DNA of 64,000 bases from Bacillus inaquosorum KCTC 13429 (GTDB lineage Bacteria; Bacillota; Bacilli; Bacillales; Bacillaceae): assembly GCF_000332645.1 (NCBI RefSeq), contig NZ_AMXN01000001.1, forward strand, positions 620,001-684,000. The letters are read 5' to 3'. Of this stretch, positions 33,089-42,374 are shown in pieces; position 1 is the stretch's first letter, and every line of letters begins with the position of its first letter. Under the pieces are notes generated by a model. That model searched no databases, was not told where the DNA came from, and was given only the letters and a program-made list of their open reading frames with translations. The position numbers and the translations under genes are program-made.

Positions 33089-34227
33089 TTGATGCTCTCC
33101 AGTACAATAACAGACAGCTCAGCAAAATATTGAGAGGCAACCGTCAGGGCTTCTTCATCCAATGTAAAGGCCGGATGATGCCACTCCTCTGTACCGTTCG
33201 TTCCCATCCAGACAAAAAATCCCGGGATCTTTTCTTGATACAGAGCGAAGTCTTCTCCGCCCGGAGACTGCTCAGCATGAACGGTTTGGTAGCCAAGCCG
33301 TGCCGCAGCTTCAGATGCCGCGTTCAAAAATGTGCCGTCATTCTGAACGGAAGGCAAATAAGGAAACCACTTGAATTCTGCTTGTGCCCCATAGCCCGCG
33401 GCAATTCCTTCAGCCACTCGTTTCATATGCTCCGGAACAGCCTGTCTCGCTTCTTTTTGAAAGGTTCGAACGGTGCCCTCCATTTCAACCTGGTCTGGAA
33501 TCACATTCCACGAAGTGCCCGCCTGAACTCTTGTAATACTAACGACCGCGTTTTGCAATGAGCTGATGTTGCGGCTGACCACAGATTGCAGGCCGCTGAT
33601 GATTTGTCCGGCTGCAGCGATTGGATCAATACTGTTATTCGGGATGCCGGCGTGTCCGCCTTTCCCTTTGACGACGATCTCAAATCGGTCAACACTTGCC
33701 ATGAGCGGACCTTCTTTTACACCTATGGTCCCGACAGGCAGATCCGGCTTATTATGCATGCCGAAAATGGCAGAAACGTCATCAAGTACGCCGGCTTCTA
33801 TTACCTTTCTTGCTCCTGCGGCTATTTCTTCCGCTGGCTGAAAGATAAAGCGGACAGTACCTTTCAGATCGGCTTTTCTTTGATTCAGCAAAATGGCCGT
33901 GCCAATAATGGAAGCGGTATGAAAATCGTGTCCGCACGCATGCATCGTGCCATCAACCTTAGATGCAAACGGCAGATTCGTCTGTTCTTGGATCGGGAGC
34001 GCATCAATGTCCGCTCGTATTGCTATCACGGGGCCGTCTTCCTGTCCTTTGATTTCCGCGATCACGCCTGTTTCCAATTGAGGAACGTCAAGAATCTCGA
34101 TATGCTCTTCCTCAAGCCAGCGGCGGATTTTTTTCGTCGTTTCAACCTCTTGAAATGACAGTTCAGGATGTTCATGAAGATCACGCCGCATATTGATTAA
34201 ACGAGTATGAAACGTTTTGTCGGCCAT
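33085..34227 (-). CDS. yxeP: YxeP, M20 amidohydrolase (N-acetylcysteine-type deacetylase)
   Basis: The product has 380 residues from the ATG at [16 protein letters not shown], behind GAAGGGGAGAAGAACA; a 42-codon in-frame extension has no such site and overlaps yxeO. M20D features are clear: [21 protein letters not shown], the metal-binding [11 protein letters not shown] (Cys-Gly-His, about residue 97-107), [10 protein letters not shown] and [10 protein letters not shown]. The product is thought to deacetylate N-acetylcysteine in succinocysteine breakdown (also called scmP). Confidence 0.9.
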   Translation of the reverse strand: MADKTFHTRLINMRRDLHEHPELSFQEVETTKKIRRWLEEEHIEILDVPQLETGVIAEIKGQEDGPVIAIRADIDALPIQEQTNLPFASKVDGTMHACGHDFHTASIIGTAILLNQRKADLKGTVRFIFQPAEEIAAGARKVIEAGVLDDVSAIFGMHNKPDLPVGTIGVKEGPLMASVDRFEIVVKGKGGHAGIPNNSIDPIAAAGQIISGLQSVVSRNISSLQNAVVSITRVQAGTSWNVIPDQVEMEGTVRTFQKEARQAVPEHMKRVAEGIAAGYGAQAEFKWFPYLPSVQNDGTFLNAASEAAARLGYQTVHAEQSPGGEDFALYQEKIPGFFVWMGTNGTEEWHHPAFTLDEEALTVASQYFAELSVIVLESIK

Positions 34228-34243
34228 TGTTCTTCTCCCCTTC

Positions 34244-34993
34244 TTATATAAGCTCTGCAGGCTCTCCCACCTGCTTGATAAATCTCTTCGTCCGCTCATT
34301 TTTCGGATGGTCAAACAATTCTTCCGGCGTTCCCTGCTCGACAATATGGCCATCTGCCATAAATATCACTTTATCAGCAACCTCTTTTGCAAACGCCATT
34401 TCGTGTGTCACGATGATCATCGTTGTTTGTTTTTCCGCGATGGATTTAATAACCTGAAGCACCCCTGTGACGAGCTCAGGGTCAAGCGCTGAAGTCGGTT
34501 CATCCAGCAAAATCGCATGCGGATTGACCGCAAGTGCCCGCGCGATGCCGATTCGCTGCTGCTGGCCGCCGGACATTGTGATCGGATAGCTGTCAGCTTT
34601 ATGCTCTAGACCGACTTGTTTCAGAATATCCATTCCAATGCGTTTTGCTTCATCACGTGATTTGTGTTGAGCCACGATTAAAGCTTCTGTAATGTTTTGC
34701 AGAGCGGTTTTATTTTTAAACAGATTGTAGTTTTGAAAGACCATGGCCGTTTGCTGGCGAAGCCGGTGTGCTTCCTTGCGTGTAAACTTTTCCGCATTCA
34801 GCTTGGCTTCCCCTATTTCAATGAGGCCTTGATCCGGTCGCTCTAGTAAATTCAAGCACCGGAGAAGCGTTGATTTTCCAGAACCGGACGGACCGATGAT
34901 CGCCACTACTTCTCCGCGTTTCACTTCTAAATCGATTCCGTCGAGCACGACGAGATCTTTAAACGCTTTGCGAATATTTTTTACTGTTATCAA
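34244..34993 (-). CDS. yxeO: YxeO, ABC transporter ATPase, polar amino-acid type
   Basis: The product has 249 residues. Walker A is GPSGSGKST (residue 33-41), the Q-loop QNYNLF (about 87), signature [15 protein letters not shown] (about 142-156), Walker [14 protein letters not shown] (about 162) and the H-loop in IVTHEM. It energises the YxeM-YxeN importer for sulfur compounds, probably succinocysteine or cystine. It is 12 bp from yxeN in the same operon. Confidence 0.92.
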   Translation of the reverse strand: MITVKNIRKAFKDLVVLDGIDLEVKRGEVVAIIGPSGSGKSTLLRCLNLLERPDQGLIEIGEAKLNAEKFTRKEAHRLRQQTAMVFQNYNLFKNKTALQNITEALIVAQHKSRDEAKRIGMDILKQVGLEHKADSYPITMSGGQQQRIGIARALAVNPHAILLDEPTSALDPELVTGVLQVIKSIAEKQTTMIIVTHEMAFAKEVADKVIFMADGHIVEQGTPEELFDHPKNERTKRFIKQVGEPAELI

Positions 34994-35005
34994 CTGATTT
35001 CACCT

Positions 35006-35680
35006 CTAAGTCCGGTATGGCTTGCTCATGGCGCGTTCAAACAAGTCCTGCAAAATGCTGTAGATAATGGTAAGAACCCAATAGACAATCGCAACCGCCA
35101 AGTACGTCTCAAAATATTTGAGGTTTCCTGATGCGTACATCTTCCCTTGGGCGAACATCTCCATGACCCCTAATGTAAAGGCCAACGACGTTTCTTTGAG
35201 TAGTCCGATAAATGTATTGCCCGTTGCCGGAATCGCATTTCGGACAGCCTGCGGCAGAATAATGCGTCTGTATGCCTGAAGTTTTGTCATGCCGACAGAC
35301 AGGCACGCCTCCAGCTGCCCGTCATCAACAGAATTGAGGGCGGCACGGAAGATTTCTGCTAAATAAGCTGCGTTTTTTAAGCTTAATCCGATGATGGCAG
35401 CTGTGAGAGCTGTCATTTTGCTCATCTCTGGAAATAACTGCGGCAGCCCGTAGTAGATTAAGAACAGCTGCACAAGTGTCGGCACGCCCCGGAAAAAAGA
35501 GATATACAGCTTTGACAGCTGATGAAGCACTGGGATTTTGTTCTTTGTGATGAGTGCAAGAATAAGTCCTCCGATAATCGCAAAAATCATAGCTGCTACA
35601 GCCATAAACAAGGTAATCGGAAGAGCCTGAATTAAAGTCGGGAACGCTGATATCATGAATTCCCAATCAATTGTGTTCAT
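35006..35680 (-). CDS. yxeN: YxeN, ABC transporter permease, polar amino-acid type
   Basis: The product has 224 residues with five hydrophobic helices. The EAA-type coupling loop is in EACLSVGMTKLQAYRRIILP (about residue 132-151), and SFFRGVPTLVQLFLIYYGLP is the conserved HisM/GlnP-family segment. It works as a homodimer in the cytoplasmic membrane with YxeO and the binding lipoprotein YxeM. It sits between them in the operon. Confidence 0.92.
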   Translation of the reverse strand: MNTIDWEFMISAFPTLIQALPITLFMAVAAMIFAIIGGLILALITKNKIPVLHQLSKLYISFFRGVPTLVQLFLIYYGLPQLFPEMSKMTALTAAIIGLSLKNAAYLAEIFRAALNSVDDGQLEACLSVGMTKLQAYRRIILPQAVRNAIPATGNTFIGLLKETSLAFTLGVMEMFAQGKMYASGNLKYFETYLAVAIVYWVLTIIYSILQDLFERAMSKPYRT

Positions 35681-35702
35681 TCTGGTGATTCACCGCCGTT
35701 TC

Positions 35703-36497
35703 TTAATGCTTCTGTTCTACTGTGATATCTTCATTAAAATATTTTTCGGAGAGCTTTTTCAGTGTTCCGTCTTTACGCAATTCATCAAGCTCATTATTGA
35801 CTTTTTTGCGGAGCTTGTCGTGCGCGTCGTCCTTGGCAAATGGGAATGCAACTTGTTCGTAAACAATCGGATCTCCTGCAAGCTTTAACGGCAAGCCGGT
35901 TTTCTTAATTTGTGCCATCAGCACAGTTCGGCTGTTGACATAAGCGTCTACGCGGCCGTAAGCGACATCCTTCAGCGTGCCTTCTTGTGTTTCGTATGTT
36001 TTGATATTGATTTTTTTATCAGGATCTTTGCTTTCAAGGTTTTTTGCATGATTTGAACCGAGAACGGCAGCGACCGTTTTCCCTTTTAAATCGTCAACTG
36101 ATTTGATGTCATTATTGTCTTTTTTGACGACAATCTGTGTTCCCGCATAAGCGTATGGTTCAGTAAAGTTATACATTTCCTTGCGTTCATCTGTCACCGC
36201 TACCTGGTTGGAAATGGTGTCAAGCTTTCCTGTTTGAAGCTCCCCCATCAGCCCGCTGAATTCAAGCAGCTTCCAGTCCAGCTTCATGTCAATTTTCTTA
36301 GCGACCGCTTCCATCACTTCCACATCAAAACCTGTCAGTTTTCCGTTTTCTTTATAAGCAAACGGGTAGCTCTGCCCGGTTGCACCGACATGAAGTACGT
36401 TGTCATCCTCTTTACTGCTGCTGTTTCCATTGCCGCAAGCTGAGAGCACCGCTAATAATGCGGCAACTAACAGCACAGTCCACTTTTTCTTTTTCAT
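35703..36497 (-). CDS. yxeM: YxeM, substrate-binding lipoprotein of the YxeMNO importer
   Basis: The product has 264 residues with a lipoprotein signal: a Lys-rich start, a hydrophobic core and LSAC at Cys21, so it should be anchored outside the membrane. The solute-binding family 3 fold follows, with FAYKENGKLTGFDVEVMEAVA, GLMGELQTGKLDTISNQVAV and FTEPYAYAG. Ligand inferred: S-(2-succino)cysteine or a cystine-like compound, from the operon content. Confidence 0.92.
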   Translation of the reverse strand: MKKKKWTVLLVAALLAVLSACGNGNSSSKEDDNVLHVGATGQSYPFAYKENGKLTGFDVEVMEAVAKKIDMKLDWKLLEFSGLMGELQTGKLDTISNQVAVTDERKEMYNFTEPYAYAGTQIVVKKDNNDIKSVDDLKGKTVAAVLGSNHAKNLESKDPDKKINIKTYETQEGTLKDVAYGRVDAYVNSRTVLMAQIKKTGLPLKLAGDPIVYEQVAFPFAKDDAHDKLRKKVNNELDELRKDGTLKKLSEKYFNEDITVEQKH

Positions 36498-36521
36498 TTT
36501 GATTTCCCCGCCTTTTCTCTT

Positions 36522-37019
36522 TTATAGATCATTTCGCAATTGTTTTTTCATATAGATTGTCATATGCCCTTTGCCAAGGTCTTGTTCACCCGCGCGGACA
36601 TAGCCTTTTCGTTCGTACATCTCAATCAGCCACGGATGCTTATCCGCTGTTCCGAGTGAGACAAACGGAACCTTTAACGTATCACGGAGGATTGTTTCCT
36701 CAAGCCATTGAAGCAGCTTTGTTCCGATTCCTTTTTGACCGGTGTCAGGGTCAACAGCGAACCACCAGATATGCGGAACGCCATAAGGTCCCGGCTGCTG
36801 TCCCCACGGCATTCTTAAGGAGATGGTCGCGATGATCCGCCCGTCCTCTTCCATGACGTAGCAGGCGTTTTTCCTGATGTTAGTTAACACCAAATCCAAG
36901 TCCGCATGAGCGGCTGCAAAACGAATACCGAGCTTTCGAATCGGTTCATAAGCCCGTAATGTCAGCTCGAGAAGCTGTTCGGCATCACGTTCAACTGCAA
37001 GGCGATATTGTGCCTTCAT
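36522..37019 (-). CDS. yxeL: YxeL, GNAT N-acetyltransferase
   Basis: The product has 165 residues, a single GNAT fold. The acetyl-CoA pyrophosphate loop is VDPDTGQKGIGTKLLQWLEE (about residue 92-111, Q-x-x-G-x-G/A), followed by beta-bulge residues in VSLGTADKHPWLIEMYERKGY. In the proposed pathway it acetylates the amine of S-(2-succino)cysteine before oxidation by YxeK. It lies 13 bp after yxeK. Confidence 0.88.
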   Translation of the reverse strand: MKAQYRLAVERDAEQLLELTLRAYEPIRKLGIRFAAAHADLDLVLTNIRKNACYVMEEDGRIIATISLRMPWGQQPGPYGVPHIWWFAVDPDTGQKGIGTKLLQWLEETILRDTLKVPFVSLGTADKHPWLIEMYERKGYVRAGEQDLGKGHMTIYMKKQLRNDL

Positions 37020-37032
37020 CTAGCGTTCCTCC

Positions 37033-38358
37033 TTACTTTGCATAACGGTTTACCGGCTTTTCCAAACCGAAGTGCTCTCTTAATGTTGTGCCTTCATATT
37101 CTTTTCTGAACACGCCACGCTCCTGTAAAATCGGAACCACTTTCTCAACAAACACTTCAATTCCTTCCGGAAGAAGCGGAGGCATGATGTTAAACCCGTC
37201 ACACGCTTTCTTATCCACCCATTCCTGCATCTTGTCAGCGAGCTGCTCCGGCGTACCGACGAAGATATGATGGCCTCTGGAGCCTGCAACATATTTGTAA
37301 AGCTCGCGTATTGTCATATTGTCTCGTTCAGCCATTTCTTGAACAAGCTTGAACCGGCTCTTCACCGCATTGGAAGCATCCGCGTCAAGCTTCGGCAGCG
37401 GCCCGTCAAGCGGATACGAAGACAAATCAATTCCGCCTAAATAATTTTGGAGAATTTGCAGACCGGCGGATGGAATAATCAGATCTTGAAGCTCCTTGTA
37501 TTTGGCCTGTGCTGCTTCTTCGGTATCAGCAATGATCGGGAAAATCCCCGGCATGATTGCAATTTTTTCAGGATCACGCCCGAATTCGGCTGCCTGCTCT
37601 TTGATCGATTGATAAAATTCTTGAGCCGATTCCAGATGGTTTTGCGCTGTGAAAATCACTTCTGCTGTTCTGGCAGCCAGCGCTTTTCCGTCTCCTGATG
37701 ATCCCGCCTGAATAATCACCGGCTGTCCCTGCGGCGTTCTTGAAACGTTCAGAGGCCCGCGAACCGAGAAATATTCTCCTTTATGGTTAAGCTCGTGCAT
37801 TTTTTCTTTCTCAAAGAATTCACCTGTTTCTTTATTGCGGATAAAGGCGTCCTCTTCCCATGAATCCCAAAGTCCCTTTACAACCTCGACAAATTCCTCT
37901 GCCCGCTGATAACGCAAATGGTGTTCAAGGTGCTTTTCTCCGCTGAAATTAAGCGCTGTTGATTCAATAGATGAAGTGACAACGTTCCATCCGGCGCGGC
38001 CGTTGGACAGATGATCCAGTGAAGCGAACTGTCTGGCAATGTGAAATGGCTCGCTGTATGTGGTAGAAGCTGTTGCTGTCAATCCGATTCTTGATGTGAC
38101 CTGCGCCAAAGCAGAGAGCAAGGTAAATGGCTCAAACCTTGTTAACACATTCGGATGAGACTTGCTGTCTATTGAAAGGCTATCCGCTAAAAACAGCATA
38201 TCCAGCTTGCCTCGCTCCGCTGTTTTCGCAAGATCTTTAAAATAATCCAAATTCATGCTCGCATCTGAAGGCGCGTCCGGGTGCCGCCAAGACGCCACAT
38301 GATGTCCTGTCCCCGCAAGGAAAACCCCTAATTTGATTTGTTTCTTTTTGCTTGTCAT
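37033..38358 (-). CDS. yxeK: YxeK, FMN-dependent two-component monooxygenase
   Basis: The product has 441 residues of the bacterial luciferase-like NtaA/SnaA/DszA group. Marker segments are GVFLAGTGHHVASWRHPDA (N-terminal), RFEPFTLLSALAQVT, TASTTYSEPFHIARQFASLDH, GRAGWNVVTS (flavin site, about 142-151) and QAGSSGDGKALAARTAEVIF. It needs a separate flavin reductase. It cleaves the C-S bond of N-acetyl-2-succinocysteine, giving oxaloacetate and N-acetylcysteine (ScmK). It is first in the operon and follows a CymR-type site. Confidence 0.92.
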   Translation of the reverse strand: MTSKKKQIKLGVFLAGTGHHVASWRHPDAPSDASMNLDYFKDLAKTAERGKLDMLFLADSLSIDSKSHPNVLTRFEPFTLLSALAQVTSRIGLTATASTTYSEPFHIARQFASLDHLSNGRAGWNVVTSSIESTALNFSGEKHLEHHLRYQRAEEFVEVVKGLWDSWEEDAFIRNKETGEFFEKEKMHELNHKGEYFSVRGPLNVSRTPQGQPVIIQAGSSGDGKALAARTAEVIFTAQNHLESAQEFYQSIKEQAAEFGRDPEKIAIMPGIFPIIADTEEAAQAKYKELQDLIIPSAGLQILQNYLGGIDLSSYPLDGPLPKLDADASNAVKSRFKLVQEMAERDNMTIRELYKYVAGSRGHHIFVGTPEQLADKMQEWVDKKACDGFNIMPPLLPEGIEVFVEKVVPILQERGVFRKEYEGTTLREHFGLEKPVNRYAK

Positions 38359-38412
38359 GACGTTTCTCCTTTTATTAGGTTTTAGGCTGAAAAATCCGAA
38401 AAATAAACCACT

Positions 38413-38474
38413 ATATTCCTAGTTGTTTAATATGAATAAATCAAAATGTACATTTGTCTTGTGAGTTTGTCAAT
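38413..38474 (-). promoter_or_regulatory. yxeK promoter with CymR-type operator
   Basis: On the minus strand, TTGACA (38469-38474) is followed after 17 bp by TACATT, an extended -10 preceded by TG. About 15 bp further on, TAAACAACTAGGAATAT (38413-38429) resembles the CymR box described for sulfur-control genes. The position would block polymerase early in elongation. The site reading is from memory of the consensus. Confidence 0.65.
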
Positions 38475-38547
38475 GAATTGAGAAAAAATTTTTCTTTTCT
38501 AGCTGAAAATGGGGCGGCATTAATTAATGCAACCTGTATATTCGAAA

Positions 38548-38581
38548 AAAACTGAGTCTGATGATGCTGAGACTCAGTTTT
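38548..38581. terminator. Bidirectional terminator-like hairpin upstream of yxeK
   Basis: AAAACTGAGTCT and AGACTCAGTTTT are perfect 12-bp arms around a 10-base loop. It has A- and T-runs on both sides. No intact gene ends directly before it; it may belong to the small ORF at 38582-38730. Confidence 0.75.
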
Positions 38582-38730
38582 GATCCAAAGTTTTATATAA
38601 ATGCAGCTTGCACCTTATCTGTGCTTCCGCACTATCCGCATTTTTGATTTCGCCATCTGTTTTGGCGCTGTTTTTGCTCATTGCAAATAAACGCGCGTGA
38701 TCGGCGTTGTCATTCAGAAACTGTGACATT
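38582..38730 (-). CDS. Possible small ORF or relic (yxeJ position)
   Basis: The minus strand reads MSQFLNDNADHARLFAMSKN, then SAKTDGEIKNADSAEAQ, ending KLHLYKTLDQN. It is about 49 codons and ends at the terminator hairpin at 38548-38581. There is no ribosome-binding site before the ATG, so it may be a relic. Its location between yxeK and yxeI is where strain 168 carries a small gene named yxeJ; I cannot confirm identity. The rest of the 425-bp yxeI-yxeK gap holds only the listed promoter and hairpins. Confidence 0.3.
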
Positions 38731-38780
38731 GTACAAAAAAAATAAGCTGACCCCGAATCATACCGGAATCAGCTGATTGA
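38731..38780 (-). terminator. Terminator after yxeI
   Basis: On the minus strand GCTGATTCC...GGGTCAGC folds into a modest hairpin, followed by a long T-run (about 38731-38738). It starts a few bases after the yxeI stop. Confidence 0.6.
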
Positions 38781-38783
38781 ATC

Positions 38784-39770
38784 TTAATTAAGCTCTAGAA
38801 TATTTTCTTCTGCTTTAGCGGAAAACACTTTAGGCTCCAAACGGTCAAGGTCTTCATGAAATAAACTTACTTTTTGGATTTGCCGATTGTCGTAGTGGTG
38901 AAAGTAGTAGTTTCCCGTGTCGTTGCACATCACAGAAGTATATTGCGTATAATCAATTTCGTCTTCTTCCGTTATTACAGCACCCTTTGGTATCGCCATG
39001 TTTGCCAAAAGCTGAAAAGCTGCTGATACTCCTTTCGTTTCATCTGCCGCCGGCTCTAGATGTTCTTTTAGAAAAACAGCTCTGACAAACCGTGAAGGCG
39101 GTGTATAATCTCCCGGCAGACCCACAGTACCCGAGCCTTGGCCAAAAGCGGACAGCGTTAATCCGCCCATCTCCTTGCTCTCGAATTGTTTCGGCCTTAT
39201 TCCTATATATTGGCGAAGATTGCTCACATGCCATAAAAAGTCGGGGCTGTTCGTCATGACACCTGGTTGATTGTCATAGATTTTGATGCCGTCTGCTCTC
39301 GGTTCTATCGTCAGGCTGCGTCCCGTCCGGTCTGACAATATCCAGTGCAGCGGTAAAACTGTATCCAGTAGATCTAATTTCTTCTCCACAATCGTTAAAG
39401 AGTGGATCTTTTCTTTTACGTCTTCCAAAGACTTGCAAGCTGACAGCGCCCATGTTACAAACTCATGCGGGGCAATATGAACGCCGTCTCCCCGTATCGT
39501 TTTTTCGTACTCCGCATATCCCATAAAATAAAGCGTCGCACAAGATAAACCGCTTTCATTAACACCGTCGGCAAATAATATATTTCCAAGTTTTCTCCCC
39601 ATACCGATAAACGCGTACTGTGTCTGATGCACCTTTCCGTCAGCTTCACTCTTCCAGCTGTAACGGCGCGGATAGAGAATGACCTCCGTCCCCAGCTGAA
39701 ATGCGAAATCCATTGTCCTCGCTAATAAATGATTCCGGTCAGCAGTTTGCAATGTAAGACTTGTGCACAT
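38784..39770 (-). CDS. yxeI: YxeI, penicillin V acylase/bile salt hydrolase-family Ntn hydrolase
   Basis: The product has 328 residues and begins [22 protein letters not shown]. Removal of Met exposes Cys2, the N-terminal nucleophile of the choloylglycine hydrolase family; Arg18 and Asp21 in LARTMDF complete the first motif. [12 protein letters not shown] and VMTNSPDF are further active-site blocks. No signal peptide is present, so it acts in the cytoplasm. It could hydrolyse penicillin V or N-acyl amino-acid lactones; family knowledge favours penicillin V. It is monocistronic. Confidence 0.88.
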   Translation of the reverse strand: MCTSLTLQTADRNHLLARTMDFAFQLGTEVILYPRRYSWKSEADGKVHQTQYAFIGMGRKLGNILFADGVNESGLSCATLYFMGYAEYEKTIRGDGVHIAPHEFVTWALSACKSLEDVKEKIHSLTIVEKKLDLLDTVLPLHWILSDRTGRSLTIEPRADGIKIYDNQPGVMTNSPDFLWHVSNLRQYIGIRPKQFESKEMGGLTLSAFGQGSGTVGLPGDYTPPSRFVRAVFLKEHLEPAADETKGVSAAFQLLANMAIPKGAVITEEDEIDYTQYTSVMCNDTGNYYFHHYDNRQIQKVSLFHEDLDRLEPKVFSAKAEENILELN

Positions 39771-39906
39771 CTGATTCAGTCCCCTTTCAATTCAGGATAA
39801 AATCATACATTTTGTGAACAACTTGTTTTATCAGCATAACGAAAGTCAAATAGATTCGTCAAAAGATTAACATTACCTTCCAAAAGAAAGGTAAGGAAAT
39901 TCGTTC

Positions 39907-40033
39907 ATGAGAAAAAATGTACTATGCTGATGTTTATGGTGATTGCTTCCTTTTTATTTCTACAGGCCTCTGCAGCAGGAAAAGAAATCTTAGCGTCCAT
40001 TCCGCAAAAAAACAGACCGTACTTGGCACAATA
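39907..40033 (+). pseudogene. Frameshifted small secreted-peptide gene
   Basis: GGTAAGGAAA precedes ATG AGA AAA AAT at 39907, but that frame stops after seven codons. From 39924 the next frame reads MLMFMVIASFLFLQASAAGK, then EILASIPQKNRPYLAQ and a stop at 40033. Joined at the A-run (39911-39916) it is a classic signal peptide plus a short mature peptide of about 18 residues. A one-base slip in the A-run would restore it. It is the only gene-like content of the 309-bp yxeI-yxeH gap. Confidence 0.4.
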
Positions 40034-40049
40034 AAGCCGAGATAACAAA

Positions 40050-40077
40050 AAATCCAGCCTTCTAAGAGGCTGGATTT
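40050..40077. terminator. Terminator after yxeH
   Basis: AAATCCAGCC and GGCTGGATTT form 10-bp arms around TTCTAAGA directly after the yxeH stop, with flanking A/T runs. It can also end the small plus-strand relic at 39907-40033. Confidence 0.8.
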
Positions 40078-40079
40078 CA

Positions 40080-40892
40080 TTATTTCGCCAAAACAAGCTC
40101 GTGAATGGCATGCGCAACACCATGTTCATTGTTGGAACGTGTTTGAAAGTTTGCGGCTTCCAATACTTCTGGGATGGCGTTTGCCATGGCAACGCCGCAG
40201 CCCGCCCATTCAATCATTGTCAGGTCGTTCCCGTTGTCGCCTATGCACATAACTTCCTCCTGTTCAATTCCAAGCAGCTGCGCCAGCTGACGTACGGCAT
40301 TTCCTTTACTGGCTTCAGGATGAAGAATTTCATAAAAGAAAGGTGCGCTTCTGACCATCGTATATTTTTCTCTCACGTCTTTTGGAATTGATGTAATGAC
40401 GTGGCTTAAGTTCTCCGGTTTATCAATAAACATCACTTTCGGGATGAGGATATCTTTTGGCACCTCGTCAATCTTGCGGTAATGAAGCGGCACTTGTGTC
40501 ACATAGGATTCGTATACGGTAAATTCACTGATATCCCGGTTAGGCGTATACAGGTTAGATGAGTCAAAGAAATGCATCGGCGTCTTCAGCTCTAAGCTCA
40601 GGTCATATAATGAAGCCAAATCATCATATCCAAGAGACAGCTCCGTGACCACTTCATTTGTATGCGTATTTTGAACAAGCGCTCCGTTATACGCGATGAC
40701 ATAGTCACCTTCTTCAATTAAATTTAATTCATCTAAATATCTCCGCACGCCCCCGATAGGCCGGCCGGTGCAAAGCACAATTTTGACGCCTTCCGCTTTT
40801 GCCGCGTGAAGCGCGTTGCGGACCTCCTCTGTTACTTCATGATGATCATTTAAAAGTGTTCCGTCCATATCAATTGCAATTAGTTTGTACAT
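40080..40892 (-). CDS. yxeH: YxeH, Cof-type HAD-superfamily phosphatase
   Basis: The product has 270 residues. HAD motif I is IAIDMDGTLLND (nucleophile Asp8, acid/base Asp10), motif II LCTGRP (about 40-45), motif III lysine in ASKGNAVRQ (about 197) and motif IV CIGDNGNDLTMI (about 216-227). It belongs to the Cof-like IIB cap group that removes phosphate from sugar phosphates and flavin intermediates; the natural substrate cannot be read from sequence. Confidence 0.9.
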   Translation of the reverse strand: MYKLIAIDMDGTLLNDHHEVTEEVRNALHAAKAEGVKIVLCTGRPIGGVRRYLDELNLIEEGDYVIAYNGALVQNTHTNEVVTELSLGYDDLASLYDLSLELKTPMHFFDSSNLYTPNRDISEFTVYESYVTQVPLHYRKIDEVPKDILIPKVMFIDKPENLSHVITSIPKDVREKYTMVRSAPFFYEILHPEASKGNAVRQLAQLLGIEQEEVMCIGDNGNDLTMIEWAGCGVAMANAIPEVLEAANFQTRSNNEHGVAHAIHELVLAK

Positions 40893-40931
40893 CCTGCATC
40901 TCCTTCGTGTCGTTTTCAGGCTATAGTCCCA

Positions 40932-41492
40932 TCATATCGTTTTTTCTTTTTGATATTCAACCTGAAGAGATGATTTTCTCCGGATTCTGTTTAGACGCCG
41001 GCCTTGTCTTCGGATACGCGTGCGCGGTTTCCGCATTCTTTCCGTCTCCATGCCGCCGTTTTCTGCTTTTTCTTGTTTCATCAGCAGGAAGCCGGCAGCT
41101 AAAAATGGAATGCCGGTGATATTCAAGATGGTAAGCTTTACTCCCGCTGCCATCAAAAAGAATACCCATGAAGATGCGGAGTTTCGTCTGATCATGACGT
41201 AAGCGGCCATTTCCAGAACAATCAAGATGGCATGAAGCACAACACAATAAATAAGAAATAGAAGTGCAAAAAACAACACATAATTCACGATTGCCCCTGA
41301 GTAGATCATAGCGCGCATCATTTGTATAAACGATAAGGACTGCATCGATCCGCTGATGACATTAGGGTTATAGATCGTATAGTCACTAAATAAGTGTTTG
41401 ATCTTGAGAAAAGCCCATAATATAAATAGCCACTGAATGATATGTAAAATAAGTCCTGTTACCACCAGTCTTTCTGCTTTTTTATTTCTCAT
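40932..41492 (-). CDS. yxeG: YxeG, small membrane protein
   Basis: The product has 186 residues with four hydrophobic segments (about residues 12-30, 55-80, 85-100, 105-130) and a strongly basic tail full of Arg (MRKPRTRIRRQGRRLNRIRR). The tail should be cytosolic by the positive-inside rule and might bind nucleic acid or lipid head groups. No recognised domain and no known function. AAGGAGGAGAAAG is the ribosome-binding site, and the start overlaps the yxeF stop by 11 bp. Confidence 0.75.
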   Translation of the reverse strand: MRNKKAERLVVTGLILHIIQWLFILWAFLKIKHLFSDYTIYNPNVISGSMQSLSFIQMMRAMIYSGAIVNYVLFFALLFLIYCVVLHAILIVLEMAAYVMIRRNSASSWVFFLMAAGVKLTILNITGIPFLAAGFLLMKQEKAENGGMETERMRKPRTRIRRQGRRLNRIRRKSSLQVEYQKEKTI

Positions 41493-41904
41493 CTTTCTCC
41501 TCCTTGCCTGTCTTTGATTCGATTCTTGTCATCGTTTTTGTCTGGCCATTTTGCTCCCAGATCAACGTCCCGTTTTCTCCTCTTTTCACCGTGCTTTTGA
41601 GCGGATAATAGGAGCCGAGATACTGAATCTCAATGGACCCGTCAGTGCTTTGAGAAATCACCTTATACGCCATAAATGGCAGCTGCACCTCTCCTCTTCC
41701 TTCAATGACTTCCGTCTCCACTACCTCGTCTTTGGTAAATGTGACTGTTGCTGATTTCACGCCGTCCATGGGCCCGGGAGTAATTCCCTCATCCCACGTT
41801 CCGTAATAAAACGGCGTCTCCTCTTTTTGCTGTTGGCAGCCCGATACCATGATGAATACAGCAGTTAAAAGCAAAATGTTATATTTGTTTCTCAAGGAGA
41901 TCAC
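41482..41904 (-). CDS. yxeF: YxeF, lipoprotein with lipocalin-like fold
   Basis: The product has about 140 residues from a GTG at 41904, seven bases after GGAGGAAAG; the ATG at 41949 gives an unlikely hydrophilic extension. The signal ends in a lipobox, FIMVSGC, so the mature protein should start at Cys with a lipid anchor. The mature part is rich in beta strands (SATVTFTKDEVVETEVIEG, EIQYLGSYYPLKS). A B. subtilis YxeF structure with a lipocalin-like barrel is remembered, not checked. Probably translationally coupled with yxeG. Confidence 0.75.
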   Translation of the reverse strand: MISLRNKYNILLLTAVFIMVSGCQQQKEETPFYYGTWDEGITPGPMDGVKSATVTFTKDEVVETEVIEGRGEVQLPFMAYKVISQSTDGSIEIQYLGSYYPLKSTVKRGENGTLIWEQNGQTKTMTRIESKTGKEEKDEK

Positions 41905-41954
41905 ATCCTTTCCTCCTCTTTTTGGGCGAATGCCGTGGCACTGTGCCAATGACT

Positions 41955-41963
41955 ACATAAGTT
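41955..41963 (+). promoter_or_regulatory. Possible sigma-K -10 element for yxeE
   Basis: CATAAGTTA matches the sigma-K -10 consensus CATAnnnTA, 46 bp upstream of the yxeE ATG. The -35 region (AC core) is ambiguous, so only the -10 is called. Confidence 0.4.
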
Positions 41964-42008
41964 ATAAGGAATTCACCCACATTTACATTTTTTAAGGAGA
42001 CTGATCAC

Positions 42009-42374
42009 ATGAACCCTTATCAATATTACAGCCCTCAGCTGCCTCAGCAGGAACCTTACTATAGCCACTATGAGTACAATTCTTATCCGCAGCAGGATGT
42101 ATACGATCCATACCAAATGGACAGACAGCCGGCATTGGAAAGAAGAATCGCAGCACTTGAACGGCAAAATGAACAGCAGTCGAGAGAATTAACCCGTCTG
42201 ACAAACGAAGACCGCCGTCAAAATCGGGAAATTGCACGGATTGCCGAACAGGTCAATCAGCTAAGCCAGGCTGTTGAACGCCATACACGCCGCTTAAACC
42301 GGCTCAATCAGCGCCTCCGTACAGTAGAAAACAGGCTGAATATCCCATTTACTGCAGGCGAAGGCGGTTTTTGA
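42009..42374 (+). CDS. yxeE: YxeE, spore coat-associated protein
   Basis: The product has 121 residues behind AAGGAGACTGATCAC. The N-terminal 40 residues are Tyr, Gln and Pro-rich ([20 protein letters not shown]), a texture of Bacillus coat proteins, and the rest is a charged coiled coil ([20 protein letters not shown] onward). YxeE is remembered as an inner spore-coat protein of B. subtilis. A CATAAGTTA element at 41955-41963 fits the sigma-K -10 pattern CATAnnnTA, agreeing with mother-cell expression. Confidence 0.8.
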   Translation: MNPYQYYSPQLPQQEPYYSHYEYNSYPQQDVYDPYQMDRQPALERRIAALERQNEQQSRELTRLTNEDRRQNREIARIAEQVNQLSQAVERHTRRLNRLNQRLRTVENRLNIPFTAGEGGF

